A stretch of 7,450 bases of DNA from positions 1 through 7,450 of the forward strand of contig CAYNHL010000155.1 of assembly GCA_964397015.1 (NCBI GenBank). Direction: 5' to 3'. The translations under genes were made by a program, and so were the position numbers. The notes under the pieces were generated by a model. The model was not told the origin of the DNA and searched no databases. It saw nothing but the letters and a program-made list of their open reading frames with translations. The first letter of the stretch is position 1; each line of letters opens with the position of its first letter. Below, piece by piece: positions 1 to 6,191 of the stretch. The stretch is from MADRE2 sp964397015 (GTDB lineage Bacteria; Desulfobacterota; Desulfobacteria; Desulfobacterales; Desulfobacteraceae).

Positions 1-267
1 GGAAACCGGCCTGCCGTTGTAAGTCAGCTGTTCCTTGTCTTCCTGGTTCAACTGGTTGAAATGAAACAGGGCGTTCTGGTCGCCGAGAGTCTTCCGGGTA
101 TCGGTCCTGACATAAAATTCAAACCTGACCTGCGTTTTTTGAACAGCATGGTATGACGATGCCTTGTTTTGGGTAATGGTCTTGCCCGAAGCCTCCTGGC
201 TTCTGGCCCAGGACGTTTTTGGCAGGCTGCCTGATGAAACAGGAAAGCCGGATGGTATGGCACCCAT
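1..267 (-). CDS. Partial hypothetical protein (N-terminal 89 residues, runs off left edge)
   Basis: An open frame starts at an ATG at 267-265 and stays open to base 1, so the gene continues beyond the window. The start is supported by AGGGGG at 280-275, seven bases upstream, and by a TATAAC -10-like hexamer at 294-289; no good -35 was found. The visible 89 residues are polar, rich in Ser, Gln, Lys and Thr, with no signal peptide or membrane helix. The first ~45 residues look disordered. The last part (around residues 72-89, including LTYNGRPVS) reminds me of the conserved segment of delta-proteobacterial proteins often labelled 'hydrogenase-4 component G' (DUF5610-like). That is recalled similarity, not a search, and the label itself is not a proven function. 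A competing 71-residue frame at 263-48 starts just inside this one, is Arg/His/Pro-rich and has no better ribosome site, so I prefer this frame. Confidence 0.6.
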   Translation of the reverse strand, partial: MGAIPSGFPVSSGSLPKTSWARSQEASGKTITQNKASSYHAVQKTQVRFEFYVRTDTRKTLGDQNALFHFNQLNQEDKEQLTYNGRPVS

Positions 268-338
268 GATAATACCCCCTTATTTTTCGTTATAGCATAA
301 CTTTAACAAATATCGGATCATTTTAGTTATGTCTTGAG

Positions 339-363
339 AAAAAATACCGGTCAGGCCTGCCGG
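339..363 (-). terminator. Possible weak intrinsic terminator at the end of the response regulator gene
   Basis: Read on the minus strand, a short GC hairpin (CCGG pairing with CCGG, 363-360 with 350-347, possibly extended through a bulge) is followed by a T-rich run at 346-337. The stop codon of the response regulator (353-351) lies inside the hairpin. The stem is only 4-5 bp before a bulge, so it is a weak candidate, but it sits where the kinase-regulator transcript should end and the next gene has its own start signals. Confidence 0.35.
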
Positions 364-1109
364 AAAAGATACTCATGGGACCGGCTGACCGGGATGGTCT
401 CTTTAATGCCGTTGAAAACAATTTCCATCCGGTAGGTGAAAGTCCGCCTCACCTTGACAATTTTTTCACTGTTAACAATGGTACTTCTGTGGACACGCCA
501 GAAGATTTCCTGGTCCAGCTGCTGTTCGAGTTCTTTTACCGGCGTCCGGATCAGGTATTCTAAGTCCTGGGTTTTGACCGTGGTGTATTTGTCCCGGGCC
601 ATGAAATAATAGATGTCAGATACCGGAACAAAGCGGATGTCCTGGCCCTGGCGAACCTTGATCAGTCGCAGATGATTTGAAGGCTGGCGGTTTTCAAGTA
701 CCCGGATGATTTGCAGGATGCCGGTTTCAGAAGAAACAGGGCCTGACATCAGGCTTGTTTTAAGGCGGTCTACGGTTTTAACCAGCCTTTTTTCCGTCAC
801 GGGTTTCAGGATATAATCAAAAGCTCCCGCTTCAAAGGCATCGACGGCAAACCGGTCATAGGCGGTTATAAAAACCACCCGGCAGCGGTCATGTATGCAC
901 TTTGCCACTTTCAGCCCTGTCATTCCCGGCATCCTGATGTCCAGAAAGGCGATATCAGGAGCGTACCTGTCCACTGCCTCAAGGGCCTGGTTTCCGTTTT
1001 CAGCTTCGCAGCAGATTTCAAGTTCGGGCCAGTGTCTGTTCAAAAGAGTTTTCAACCCCTTTCTCAGGTGGATTTCATCGTCTGCAATGATTGCTTTGAA
1101 AACCTTCAT
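351..1109 (-). CDS. LytTR-family response regulator (REC + LytTR)
   Basis: DNA-binding response regulator of the LytR/AlgR/AgrA family, 252 residues, the usual length. The receiver domain covers about residues 4-120, with the acidic pair D10/D11, the phosphoacceptor D57 in FLDIRMPG, T82 and K102 in DYILKPV, so all phosphorylation residues are present. The LytTR DNA-binding domain covers about residues 147-250; the segment RVHRSTIVNSEKI and the preceding IYYFMARDKYTTV are typical. The start ATG overlaps the stop codon of the kinase gene upstream (ATGA, 1109-1106), implying translational coupling and one operon. Partner kinase and regulator are therefore almost certainly cognate. Likely targets are the three direct repeats at 2231-2288, whose cores look like AlgR-type sites. 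Family assignment is firm; the target is inference. Confidence 0.95.
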   Translation of the reverse strand: MKVFKAIIADDEIHLRKGLKTLLNRHWPELEICCEAENGNQALEAVDRYAPDIAFLDIRMPGMTGLKVAKCIHDRCRVVFITAYDRFAVDAFEAGAFDYILKPVTEKRLVKTVDRLKTSLMSGPVSSETGILQIIRVLENRQPSNHLRLIKVRQGQDIRFVPVSDIYYFMARDKYTTVKTQDLEYLIRTPVKELEQQLDQEIFWRVHRSTIVNSEKIVKVRRTFTYRMEIVFNGIKETIPVSRSHEYLFRQA

Positions 1110-2170
1110 AACGGTACCTTTATCATGGCCCTTGTACCGCCGGGCCTGTTGGGATAAAGTTCCAGGCGTGCCGCATCGCCGTAGACAGCCCTGAGCCGCT
1201 GATTGACATTGTCAATGCCGACTCCGCCTCTGATATCGTTGTTGTCAAGTCCCATGCCTGTATCGGTAATGGTGATGACCAGCCTGTCGTTTTGGGCCCG
1301 GCATTCCAGGGTTATATCCCCGCCATGTATTTCAGGCTCCAGCCCGTGGAGCAGTGCGTTTTCCACCAGGGGCTGGAGAATCATCGGCGGGAAAGGAATC
1401 TCCATGTCGCCGGTATGGTCCATTATTGCAAAGGTAAGGCGGGGGCCCATCCTGACCTGGTAGATGTTCAGGTAGTGCCTCACCAGGTCCAGCTCCTGGT
1501 CAAGGGTGATCATGGAAGTTCTTGTTCTCTGCAGGGAAATCCGTAAAAAGGCGTTGAGGTCTTCCAGCATTGCTTTGCCTTTTTCAAGGTCGCTGTCCAG
1601 AAGAGTTCGCACAGTGGAAAGGGTATTGAACAAAAAATGGGGTTCGATCTGGGCCTGAAGCAGCTTGAGCGACATGCGGGCCGTCTCTTTTTCAAGGGTC
1701 AGGCGCCTGATTTTTTCATCTTGAAACGCTTTGTTTGAGGCCTTTATCCGGCTAAGGGACGAAAAAAAGTAAATAATGGGGATGCCGCAGATTACACCGA
1801 AGACTGCTGTCTGGTGCCATATGCTGCTAAAAAACATAGAAAAAGAAGTTCCATGTCTTGCGGACATATACAGCCAGCTCAACACCGAACCCAGAAGGAT
1901 CCCGGCTCCCAGCCCGCCAGCCGCGCCTGCAAGAAGCACCTTGCGGCCCACAGATTCGCCTGCGTGCATGCCGATCATGACAAAAAAGCAGATGCTCAGG
2001 CCGATCAGCTGTGCAATGATAAATACATCCAGAAATACCACATCTTCCAGAACCATAAATGTAAGAATCACTGCGATCAGTGTATTGAACACCGCGGTCA
2101 GTCCAAAGGACCGGAAAGTTTCTTTAACGGTTATTCCATGTATGCCTGAAGTCATGGGGACAACATACAT
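1106..2170 (-). CDS. LytS/YehU-type membrane sensor histidine kinase
   Basis: Sensor kinase of the His_kinase (LytS/YehU) class, 354 residues, partner of the LytTR regulator. Hydrophobic stretches at about residues 24-43, 46-67, 78-101 and 120-139 predict four transmembrane helices with very short loops, so the input is probably sensed within or near the membrane rather than by a large periplasmic domain. A helical linker (about 145-172) leads to the H-box AQIEPHFLFNTL with phosphoacceptor H178. The ATPase domain has the N-box PLVENALLHG (N271), the DTGMG G1 box (D303) and a second glycine box GGVGIDN near 315-321, all intact. No PAS, GAF or 5TM-LYT domain is evident. The ATG at 2170 is preceded only by a weak GGGG; the next ATG (2155, residue 6) has no better site, so the exact start is uncertain by five residues. 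It overlaps the regulator by four bases. Confidence 0.93.
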   Translation of the reverse strand: MYVVPMTSGIHGITVKETFRSFGLTAVFNTLIAVILTFMVLEDVVFLDVFIIAQLIGLSICFFVMIGMHAGESVGRKVLLAGAAGGLGAGILLGSVLSWLYMSARHGTSFSMFFSSIWHQTAVFGVICGIPIIYFFSSLSRIKASNKAFQDEKIRRLTLEKETARMSLKLLQAQIEPHFLFNTLSTVRTLLDSDLEKGKAMLEDLNAFLRISLQRTRTSMITLDQELDLVRHYLNIYQVRMGPRLTFAIMDHTGDMEIPFPPMILQPLVENALLHGLEPEIHGGDITLECRAQNDRLVITITDTGMGLDNNDIRGGVGIDNVNQRLRAVYGDAARLELYPNRPGGTRAMIKVPL

Positions 2171-2220
2171 GTTTGCCCCGGTGTTGGCAATACTGGAATC
2201 GCAAGGGGCCGGCGGAGGGC

Positions 2221-2249
2221 ATCGGATGTTTTATCCTGCGGTCTGTCAA
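2221..2249 (-). promoter_or_regulatory. Candidate promoter of the kinase-regulator operon
   Basis: On the minus strand a perfect TTGACA lies at 2249-2244, with TCCGAT at 2226-2221 after a 17-bp spacer. The -35 is perfect but the -10 is poor (3 of 6). Its -35 lies inside the first of the three direct repeats, so binding of a regulator there could control kinase-regulator transcription as well as the divergent operon. The distance to the kinase ATG would leave a leader of about 45 bases. Tentative. Confidence 0.3.
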
Positions 2250-2288
2250 CCTATTCTGCCGTCTGTCCCAATTATTCTGCGGTTCGTC
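2231..2288 (+). promoter_or_regulatory. Three direct repeats, probable LytTR (AlgR-like) operator
   Basis: Three 17-bp units in the same orientation occupy 2231-2247 (TTATCCTGCGGTCTGTC), 2251-2267 (CTATTCTGCCGTCTGTC) and 2272-2288 (TTATTCTGCGGTTCGTC). Pairwise identity is 13-14 of 17 and the period is 20 and 21 bp, two helical turns, so all lie on one face of the DNA. The 3' cores CGGTCTGTC, CCGTCTGTC and CGGTTCGTC match the AlgR-type core CCGTTCGTC/CCGTTTGTC at 7-8 of 9 positions. LytTR regulators are known to bind paired direct repeats about two turns apart. A degenerate fourth copy may lie near 2302-2311 (GTCGTTTCAA). The array lies 80 bases upstream of the secreted-protein operon and in the divergent promoter region of a LytTR regulator operon, as expected of its operator. 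Confidence 0.7.
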
Positions 2289-2368
2289 TCAAAAGGCTTG
2301 GGTCGTTTCAATCGGCCGGTTACTCTGATAGCAGTTTTAACCGTTTAACCCACAGCGAGGAGTATAAA

Positions 2369-2812
2369 ATGAAAATCAGTACTTTTATGATCGGTATGAC
2401 CGCAGCCTTATGGCTCTGTACAATGGCTGCACCATTATTGGCGGATGATGCCAAAGGCAACCTGGTATTGACCATCACAGGTTTTGACAGCGATGAAGGA
2501 TCGGCACGGGTGGCCTTGTTCAGTTCCCGGCAGGAGTTTGAAACCGATAAGCGTTTCATGGGATTTGATCTTGAAATAACTGACCGCAAAGTGCACCTGA
2601 CCATCCCGGATATACCTTTCGGGACCTATGCCGTCAAGCTTTTCCATGATGAAAACGGCAACAATGAACTCGATACCCGGATTTTCGGCATACCGGCTGA
2701 ACGCTACGGGTTTTCGAACAACGCCCGGGGAAAGCTCGGACCGCCTTCCTTTGATGAGGCAAAGTTCGATCACTTGTCAGCTGTGACCTCTTTACAGATT
2801 GAGATCAAATAA
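2369..2812 (+). CDS. Secreted DUF2141 domain protein
   Basis: Small exported protein of the DUF2141 family, 147 residues, typical length; molecular function of the family is not established. An Sec-type signal peptide covers about residues 1-25 (basic start, hydrophobic 6-24, probable cleavage near LLA/DD), so it should be periplasmic or outer-surface. C17 lies in LWLC, which is not a good lipobox, so a lipoprotein is unlikely. The mature part is a beta-rich domain; the family hallmark is visible at residues 93-102, HDENGNNELD, followed by IFGIPAERYGFSNNARG. The spaced Asp/Asn residues (D94, N96, N98, D102) resemble a calcium-binding loop, which is inference. The start has GAGGAG at 2357-2362, a good ribosome site. 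Eighteen bases separate it from the next gene, the FAD oxidoreductase, so the two form an operon downstream of the direct-repeat operator. Confidence 0.9.
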   Translation: MKISTFMIGMTAALWLCTMAAPLLADDAKGNLVLTITGFDSDEGSARVALFSSRQEFETDKRFMGFDLEITDRKVHLTIPDIPFGTYAVKLFHDENGNNELDTRIFGIPAERYGFSNNARGKLGPPSFDEAKFDHLSAVTSLQIEIK

Positions 2813-2830
2813 AAACAAGGAGGATTGATC

Positions 2831-4375
2831 ATGACTTTTGTTTCCAAACTTACCCGCAGGCAGTTTTTAAAAACAGCCCTTGCGGCAGGATCTGCCGCCG
2901 CTGTCCAGTGGGGTACTCCTGCGTTCCCGGCTGTGAAGGCAGGCGGAAGGAAAGATTGTCCTGTCGTGGTGATCGGCGCAGGACTTGGCGGACTGGTGGC
3001 CGCTGCCTATCTGTCAGGTTACGGATTTCCCGTGACACTCATCGAGCAGCACAGTATTCCCGGAGGATATGCCACAAGTTTCGACAGGGCAGGGGGACGG
3101 TTCACTTTTGATGTGTCTTTGCATGCCACGGTTGCTGAAAATGCAATGCCGCAGCGTATTCTCTCGGATCTCGGCCTCTGGGAAAAGCTGGAGGTTGTTT
3201 ACACTCCTGAACTGCGCCGCATCAAGACCAGAAACTTTGATGTCACCTTACCTGCACGGGACCCGGAAGGTGTAAAAAAAGCCCTGTCCGATGTTTTTCC
3301 CCATGAAAGAAAAGGAATCCACGGGTTTTATTCGGAAATGATCCAGGTGATCGAGGAATTGTGGGAACAGTCAACTTTTGACGTATCCATGATGGACCGC
3401 CTGTCCCGGATGAACCTGGCGCAGTGGATGGACGATCATGTCAGCGACCCGGCGGTAAAAGACTGCCTGTCACTTTTTTCCTCATATTACGGCACGTCGC
3501 CTGAAAAAACGAATGCCCTGTTTTATGCAATTGCCACCGGAGAATACCTTGTGATGGGCGGCCAGTATTACAGAACCAGGTCACAGGATCTCAGTGACAC
3601 CCTGGCCTGTGCCGTGCTGGATAACGGCGGAGATATTGTTTACAATACCCGGGTTGAATCCATAGCATTCGGTTCGGACAATCAGGTGGAAGGGGTGCTG
3701 GATTCAAGAGGTACCAGTTACCCGGCAAAGGCTGTTGTCGCAAACTGCAGCGCGCCGGTACTGTTTGACAGCATGGTGCCCGAGGGCCTGGTTCCTGAAT
3801 CCTTTCGGTCCAACCTTGACCGCCTGAGGCCGTCGGTCTCCAGTTTTGTGGTATGGCTGGGGCTGAACCGGGAGCTTGAAGGTATTTCCAGTTACGAGAT
3901 CGATATCCGGGGTGATTCTTCAGGCAGCGGTTTTGGTGTTACCATTTACGACAATCTGTTCAAGGGATATTCGCGTCCCGGAACATCCACCCTTTCTTTG
4001 ATCCGCCTGGCTGATCATGCCGAGTGGAAACCTTTTGAGGCGGACTATAAAAAAGGGGAGAAAAGCGCGTATAATCTTAAAAAACAGCAGATTGCCAGGG
4101 AAATGATCCTCGATCTTGAAAAAGAGTTGATACCCGGCCTGTCCAAAATGATAGAGGTCATGGAGGCAGCAACTCCCTTGACCAATCAGCGTTATACAGG
4201 TAATCCCGGTGGTGCGGTTTACGGATTTGACAGTGATTCCAAGACGCTGGATACCCGTACTCCTGTCAAGGGGCTGTATCTTGCAGGGGCCTGGTCTTCA
4301 GGCGGCGGTTACACACCGGTCATGATGTCGGGCAGGGATGCTGCCATGGCGGTGCTGGCCGATGCTGCCGGATAG
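2831..4375 (+). CDS. Tat-exported FAD-dependent oxidoreductase, phytoene desaturase / carotenoid isomerase / retinol saturase-like
   Basis: Flavoprotein of the CrtI/CrtISO/retinol-saturase superfamily, 514 residues, a normal length. Residues 8-14 (TRRQFLK) followed by an Ala-rich stretch to about 34-37 form a twin-arginine signal, so it is folded with FAD in the cytoplasm and exported. The dinucleotide-binding fold follows directly: VVVIGAGLGG (G49, G51, G54), with E72 in LIEQH for the ribose and PGGYATSF at 77-84. The C-terminal FAD-contact motif GLYLAGAWSSGGGYTP begins near residue 481. Known relatives desaturate, saturate or isomerise polyene isoprenoids; the substrate here is unknown, and periplasmic location argues for a membrane lipid or quinone-like substrate rather than cytosolic carotenoid synthesis (inference). 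The start at 2831 is fixed by AAGGAGG at 2817-2823 with seven bases spacing; an upstream in-frame TTG at 2825 lies only one base from it and is rejected. Second gene of the DUF2141 operon, followed by a strong terminator. Confidence 0.88.
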   Translation: MTFVSKLTRRQFLKTALAAGSAAAVQWGTPAFPAVKAGGRKDCPVVVIGAGLGGLVAAAYLSGYGFPVTLIEQHSIPGGYATSFDRAGGRFTFDVSLHATVAENAMPQRILSDLGLWEKLEVVYTPELRRIKTRNFDVTLPARDPEGVKKALSDVFPHERKGIHGFYSEMIQVIEELWEQSTFDVSMMDRLSRMNLAQWMDDHVSDPAVKDCLSLFSSYYGTSPEKTNALFYAIATGEYLVMGGQYYRTRSQDLSDTLACAVLDNGGDIVYNTRVESIAFGSDNQVEGVLDSRGTSYPAKAVVANCSAPVLFDSMVPEGLVPESFRSNLDRLRPSVSSFVVWLGLNRELEGISSYEIDIRGDSSGSGFGVTIYDNLFKGYSRPGTSTLSLIRLADHAEWKPFEADYKKGEKSAYNLKKQQIAREMILDLEKELIPGLSKMIEVMEAATPLTNQRYTGNPGGAVYGFDSDSKTLDTRTPVKGLYLAGAWSSGGGYTPVMMSGRDAAMAVLADAAG

Positions 4376-4382
4376 AGTATAT

Positions 4383-4427
4383 CCCGGGCCGGCCGGCATC
4401 CAATTTCTTCGGCCGGCCCGGGGTTTT
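4383..4427 (+). terminator. Strong intrinsic terminator of the DUF2141-oxidoreductase operon
   Basis: A perfect 13-bp GC-only stem (4383-4395 paired with 4410-4422) with a 14-base loop is followed by TTTT at 4424-4427. It begins seven bases after the stop of the oxidoreductase gene. On the minus strand the stem is not followed by a T run, so it is mainly a rightward terminator, although it also lies between two convergent genes. Confidence 0.88.
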
Positions 4428-4465
4428 AAATTTGTAATCCCTGGAATGTTGTCAGGAGATTTTTG

Positions 4466-5953
4466 CTATTTGAACGGATCCCACCTTATGGTCTGTTTTT
4501 CATAAGCAGGGGGGAACTGTTTCAAGAATTCGTCATAATAATAAAGCTCTTTGAAAGAAGCGAAACTGAGTCCATAAGCGGCCTTGGGACGTTTGTTGAA
4601 TTCTTCGGGGTCGATTTTCTGGGAAATGATATCATCCATCACGTCATCCATACCCGTTCCCATGGCGAACCTTAGCTTTTCCCGGTTGGCAATCTGTTCA
4701 GGGAGCATATCCCGGAAAGCTTCTCTTAAAACATATTTTTCGATCTGGTTTTCACCGTAAATTTTCCATTTCATGGGTATCTTTTCAGCAAAGGCAACAA
4801 CCCTGGTGTCCAGAAAAGGAGTCTTGTAAAGCACGCCGTTTGCCATCCAGCTTCTGTCCATTCTTCTCAAGGCTGTATTGTAGGCGATGTCCAGCAGCTT
4901 TTTCGCCAGGCGGTCCCGTTGTTCCGGGCTTTTGACCTTGGGATTTTTCAATACCATGCGATACCCGCCGAAGAGCTCGTCAGCACCTTCTCCTACCAGC
5001 ACGGCATTGCTGTATTCCTTGACTTTTCTGGACACGTAATAGTTGGAAAGAATACCTGATACACAGTCTTCGTCAAAGCTTTCCAGGTACCATATCGCCT
5101 CGGGAATAATGCTTTCAATGTCATCATCAGTTATTTCATAGACAAAATGCTCGAGACCCAGAAAGTCGGCCATCAATTTGGCGTTTTCAAGATCCGGACC
5201 CTTTGCCCGCTGGACCGTGCCGGTGAAAAGCTTGATGTCGGGATTGAACGTTTTGGCGATTGCCGCAACAATGGAACTGTCGAGTCCACCGCTTAAAGAA
5301 ACGGCATTGGCATCATCCATACGCCTTTTTACAGCATCTATCATCAGTTCCCGTAAAATTTCCGCAGCTCCCTTGACACTGTCGCCCGGATCCGGAACAT
5401 CCGGTTTGAAGGTCTGGTACTGTTTCAACCCGTGATATGAACTGTAGATATGTCCAGGCGGGAGTTCATGGATGCCAAACTGAACATGATCCTTCAACCC
5501 TTTCATTTCACTGCTGAAATGAAGAGTTTCGCCGTTCCACCCGTAAAAAAGAGGCCTGGTACCGATCCCGTCCCTTGCCAGTATGACCTCGTCATCTTTT
5601 TCCACAATGGCGCATACAAAGCTGCCGTCCATGTAGGAGAAGCAATCCCGGTCATACTTCTGATACATGTCTTTGAAAAGATCGATATCACGCTGATCGC
5701 TGTCGTCACGCCCGTTGAAAAGCTTGCCGTCGAACAGAATATAGGGAGCATCTTCAAGTGAAGAACAGATGGTTCTTTCCGGTGAAAGGTTCATTTCATT
5801 GGCTCCAAGTGCCCCGCGATTGTCGGGAATAGATCTGAGACTTGAATTGTCCGATCCCCTGTGACGCATATCTTTTAACATCTTTCCAAGCATCTGTGCA
5901 CAATCGCCTTCAATTTTACCATGTTGAGAAACGATTCCGGCTATACAAGCCAT
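4466..5953 (-). CDS. Asparagine synthase-like amidotransferase with degenerate glutaminase domain
   Basis: Member of the asparagine synthase (glutamine-hydrolysing) superfamily, 495 residues, slightly short. The synthetase half (about 195-480) looks active: PP-loop SLSGGLDSS at 219-227, GEGADELFGGY at 321-331, GVLYKTPFLDTR near 373-384, and EKYVLREAF near 405-413, all needed to adenylate a carboxylate. The N-terminal glutaminase-like half is altered by hand comparison with E. coli AsnB: Cys is residue 3 (MACIAGI) instead of 2; the glutamine-binding Arg of AHERL reads Met (M54); and NGEIYN reads DGKLFN (75-80). RHRG.D and the Asp at 89 remain. It may use free ammonia or another nucleophile, as beta-lactam synthetases do, or still make asparagine. 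The ATG at 5953 is set by AGGAGG at 5965-5960; an upstream in-frame start at 5995 lacks such a site. Monocistronic as seen, with its own promoter, divergent from the PNPOx-like gene. Confidence 0.85.
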   Translation of the reverse strand: MACIAGIVSQHGKIEGDCAQMLGKMLKDMRHRGSDNSSLRSIPDNRGALGANEMNLSPERTICSSLEDAPYILFDGKLFNGRDDSDQRDIDLFKDMYQKYDRDCFSYMDGSFVCAIVEKDDEVILARDGIGTRPLFYGWNGETLHFSSEMKGLKDHVQFGIHELPPGHIYSSYHGLKQYQTFKPDVPDPGDSVKGAAEILRELMIDAVKRRMDDANAVSLSGGLDSSIVAAIAKTFNPDIKLFTGTVQRAKGPDLENAKLMADFLGLEHFVYEITDDDIESIIPEAIWYLESFDEDCVSGILSNYYVSRKVKEYSNAVLVGEGADELFGGYRMVLKNPKVKSPEQRDRLAKKLLDIAYNTALRRMDRSWMANGVLYKTPFLDTRVVAFAEKIPMKWKIYGENQIEKYVLREAFRDMLPEQIANREKLRFAMGTGMDDVMDDIISQKIDPEEFNKRPKAAYGLSFASFKELYYYDEFLKQFPPAYEKQTIRWDPFK

Positions 5954-6013
5954 TTTATACCTCCTGAAGGTTTGGTTATTGATTATCAGTGTCAATATAT
6001 TTTCATCTCAAAT

Positions 6014-6042
6014 ATTATGTGATAAAATTATCCAAATGTCAA
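6014..6042 (-). promoter_or_regulatory. Sigma70-type promoter of the asparagine synthase-like gene
   Basis: On the minus strand TTGACA (6042-6037) and CATAAT (6019-6014) are separated by exactly 17 bp, in an AT-rich stretch. Transcription should begin near 6007, leaving a leader of about 54 bases with the AGGAGG ribosome site at 5965-5960. Matches 6/6 and 5/6 to consensus, so this gene is probably expressed constitutively at a fair level unless repressed. Confidence 0.75.
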
Positions 6043-6119
6043 CAATCAATCATGGCCATTATTGCCTGGCCAAGGTCCATTTCCCGTGATATGGCCGGGG
6101 GGGCTGCCTTATAATTGCC

Positions 6120-6148
6120 TTGACAAAGAAAAAACCCGGCTTTAGGAT
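6120..6148 (+). promoter_or_regulatory. Sigma70-type promoter of the PNPOx-like gene
   Basis: TTGACA at 6120-6125 and TAGGAT at 6143-6148 are separated by 17 bp. Transcription would start near 6155, about 36 bases upstream of the preferred ATG at 6192. The TTG of this -35 box is also the first possible start codon of the longest open frame, which therefore cannot be translated from this promoter; this supports the shorter protein. Confidence 0.6.
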
Positions 6149-6191
6149 GCACAAGATCAGTCAAAATGTGCAAAACTCACCAAGGGATGGC

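Noticed and set aside
48..263. 71-residue minus-strand frame beginning MPYHPAFLF
   Set aside because: Arg/His/Pro-rich shadow of the longer frame starting at 267, which has the better ribosome site and stays open to the edge.
2231..2288. CRISPR-like array
   Set aside because: Units are spaced by only 3-4 bases, too short for spacers; the pattern fits regulator binding sites.
1776..2348. 190-residue plus-strand frame across the kinase start and the repeat region
   Set aside because: Mostly antisense to the transmembrane part of the kinase, low-complexity composition, no ribosome site, and it would run through the operator and end just before the DUF2141 gene.
2825..2830. Upstream TTG start for the FAD oxidoreductase
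   Set aside because: Only one base from the AAGGAGG ribosome site; ATG at 2831 has correct spacing and gives a normal Tat signal.
5954..5995. Upstream start adding 14 residues to the asparagine synthase-like protein
   Set aside because: No ribosome site, and the extension would bury the conserved N-terminal Cys region; AGGAGG points to 5953.
6052..6070. Repeated TGGCCA palindromes (6053-6058 and 6065-6070 region) upstream of the two divergent genes
   Set aside because: Short GC palindromes that can recur by chance; no consistent spacing relative to either promoter.
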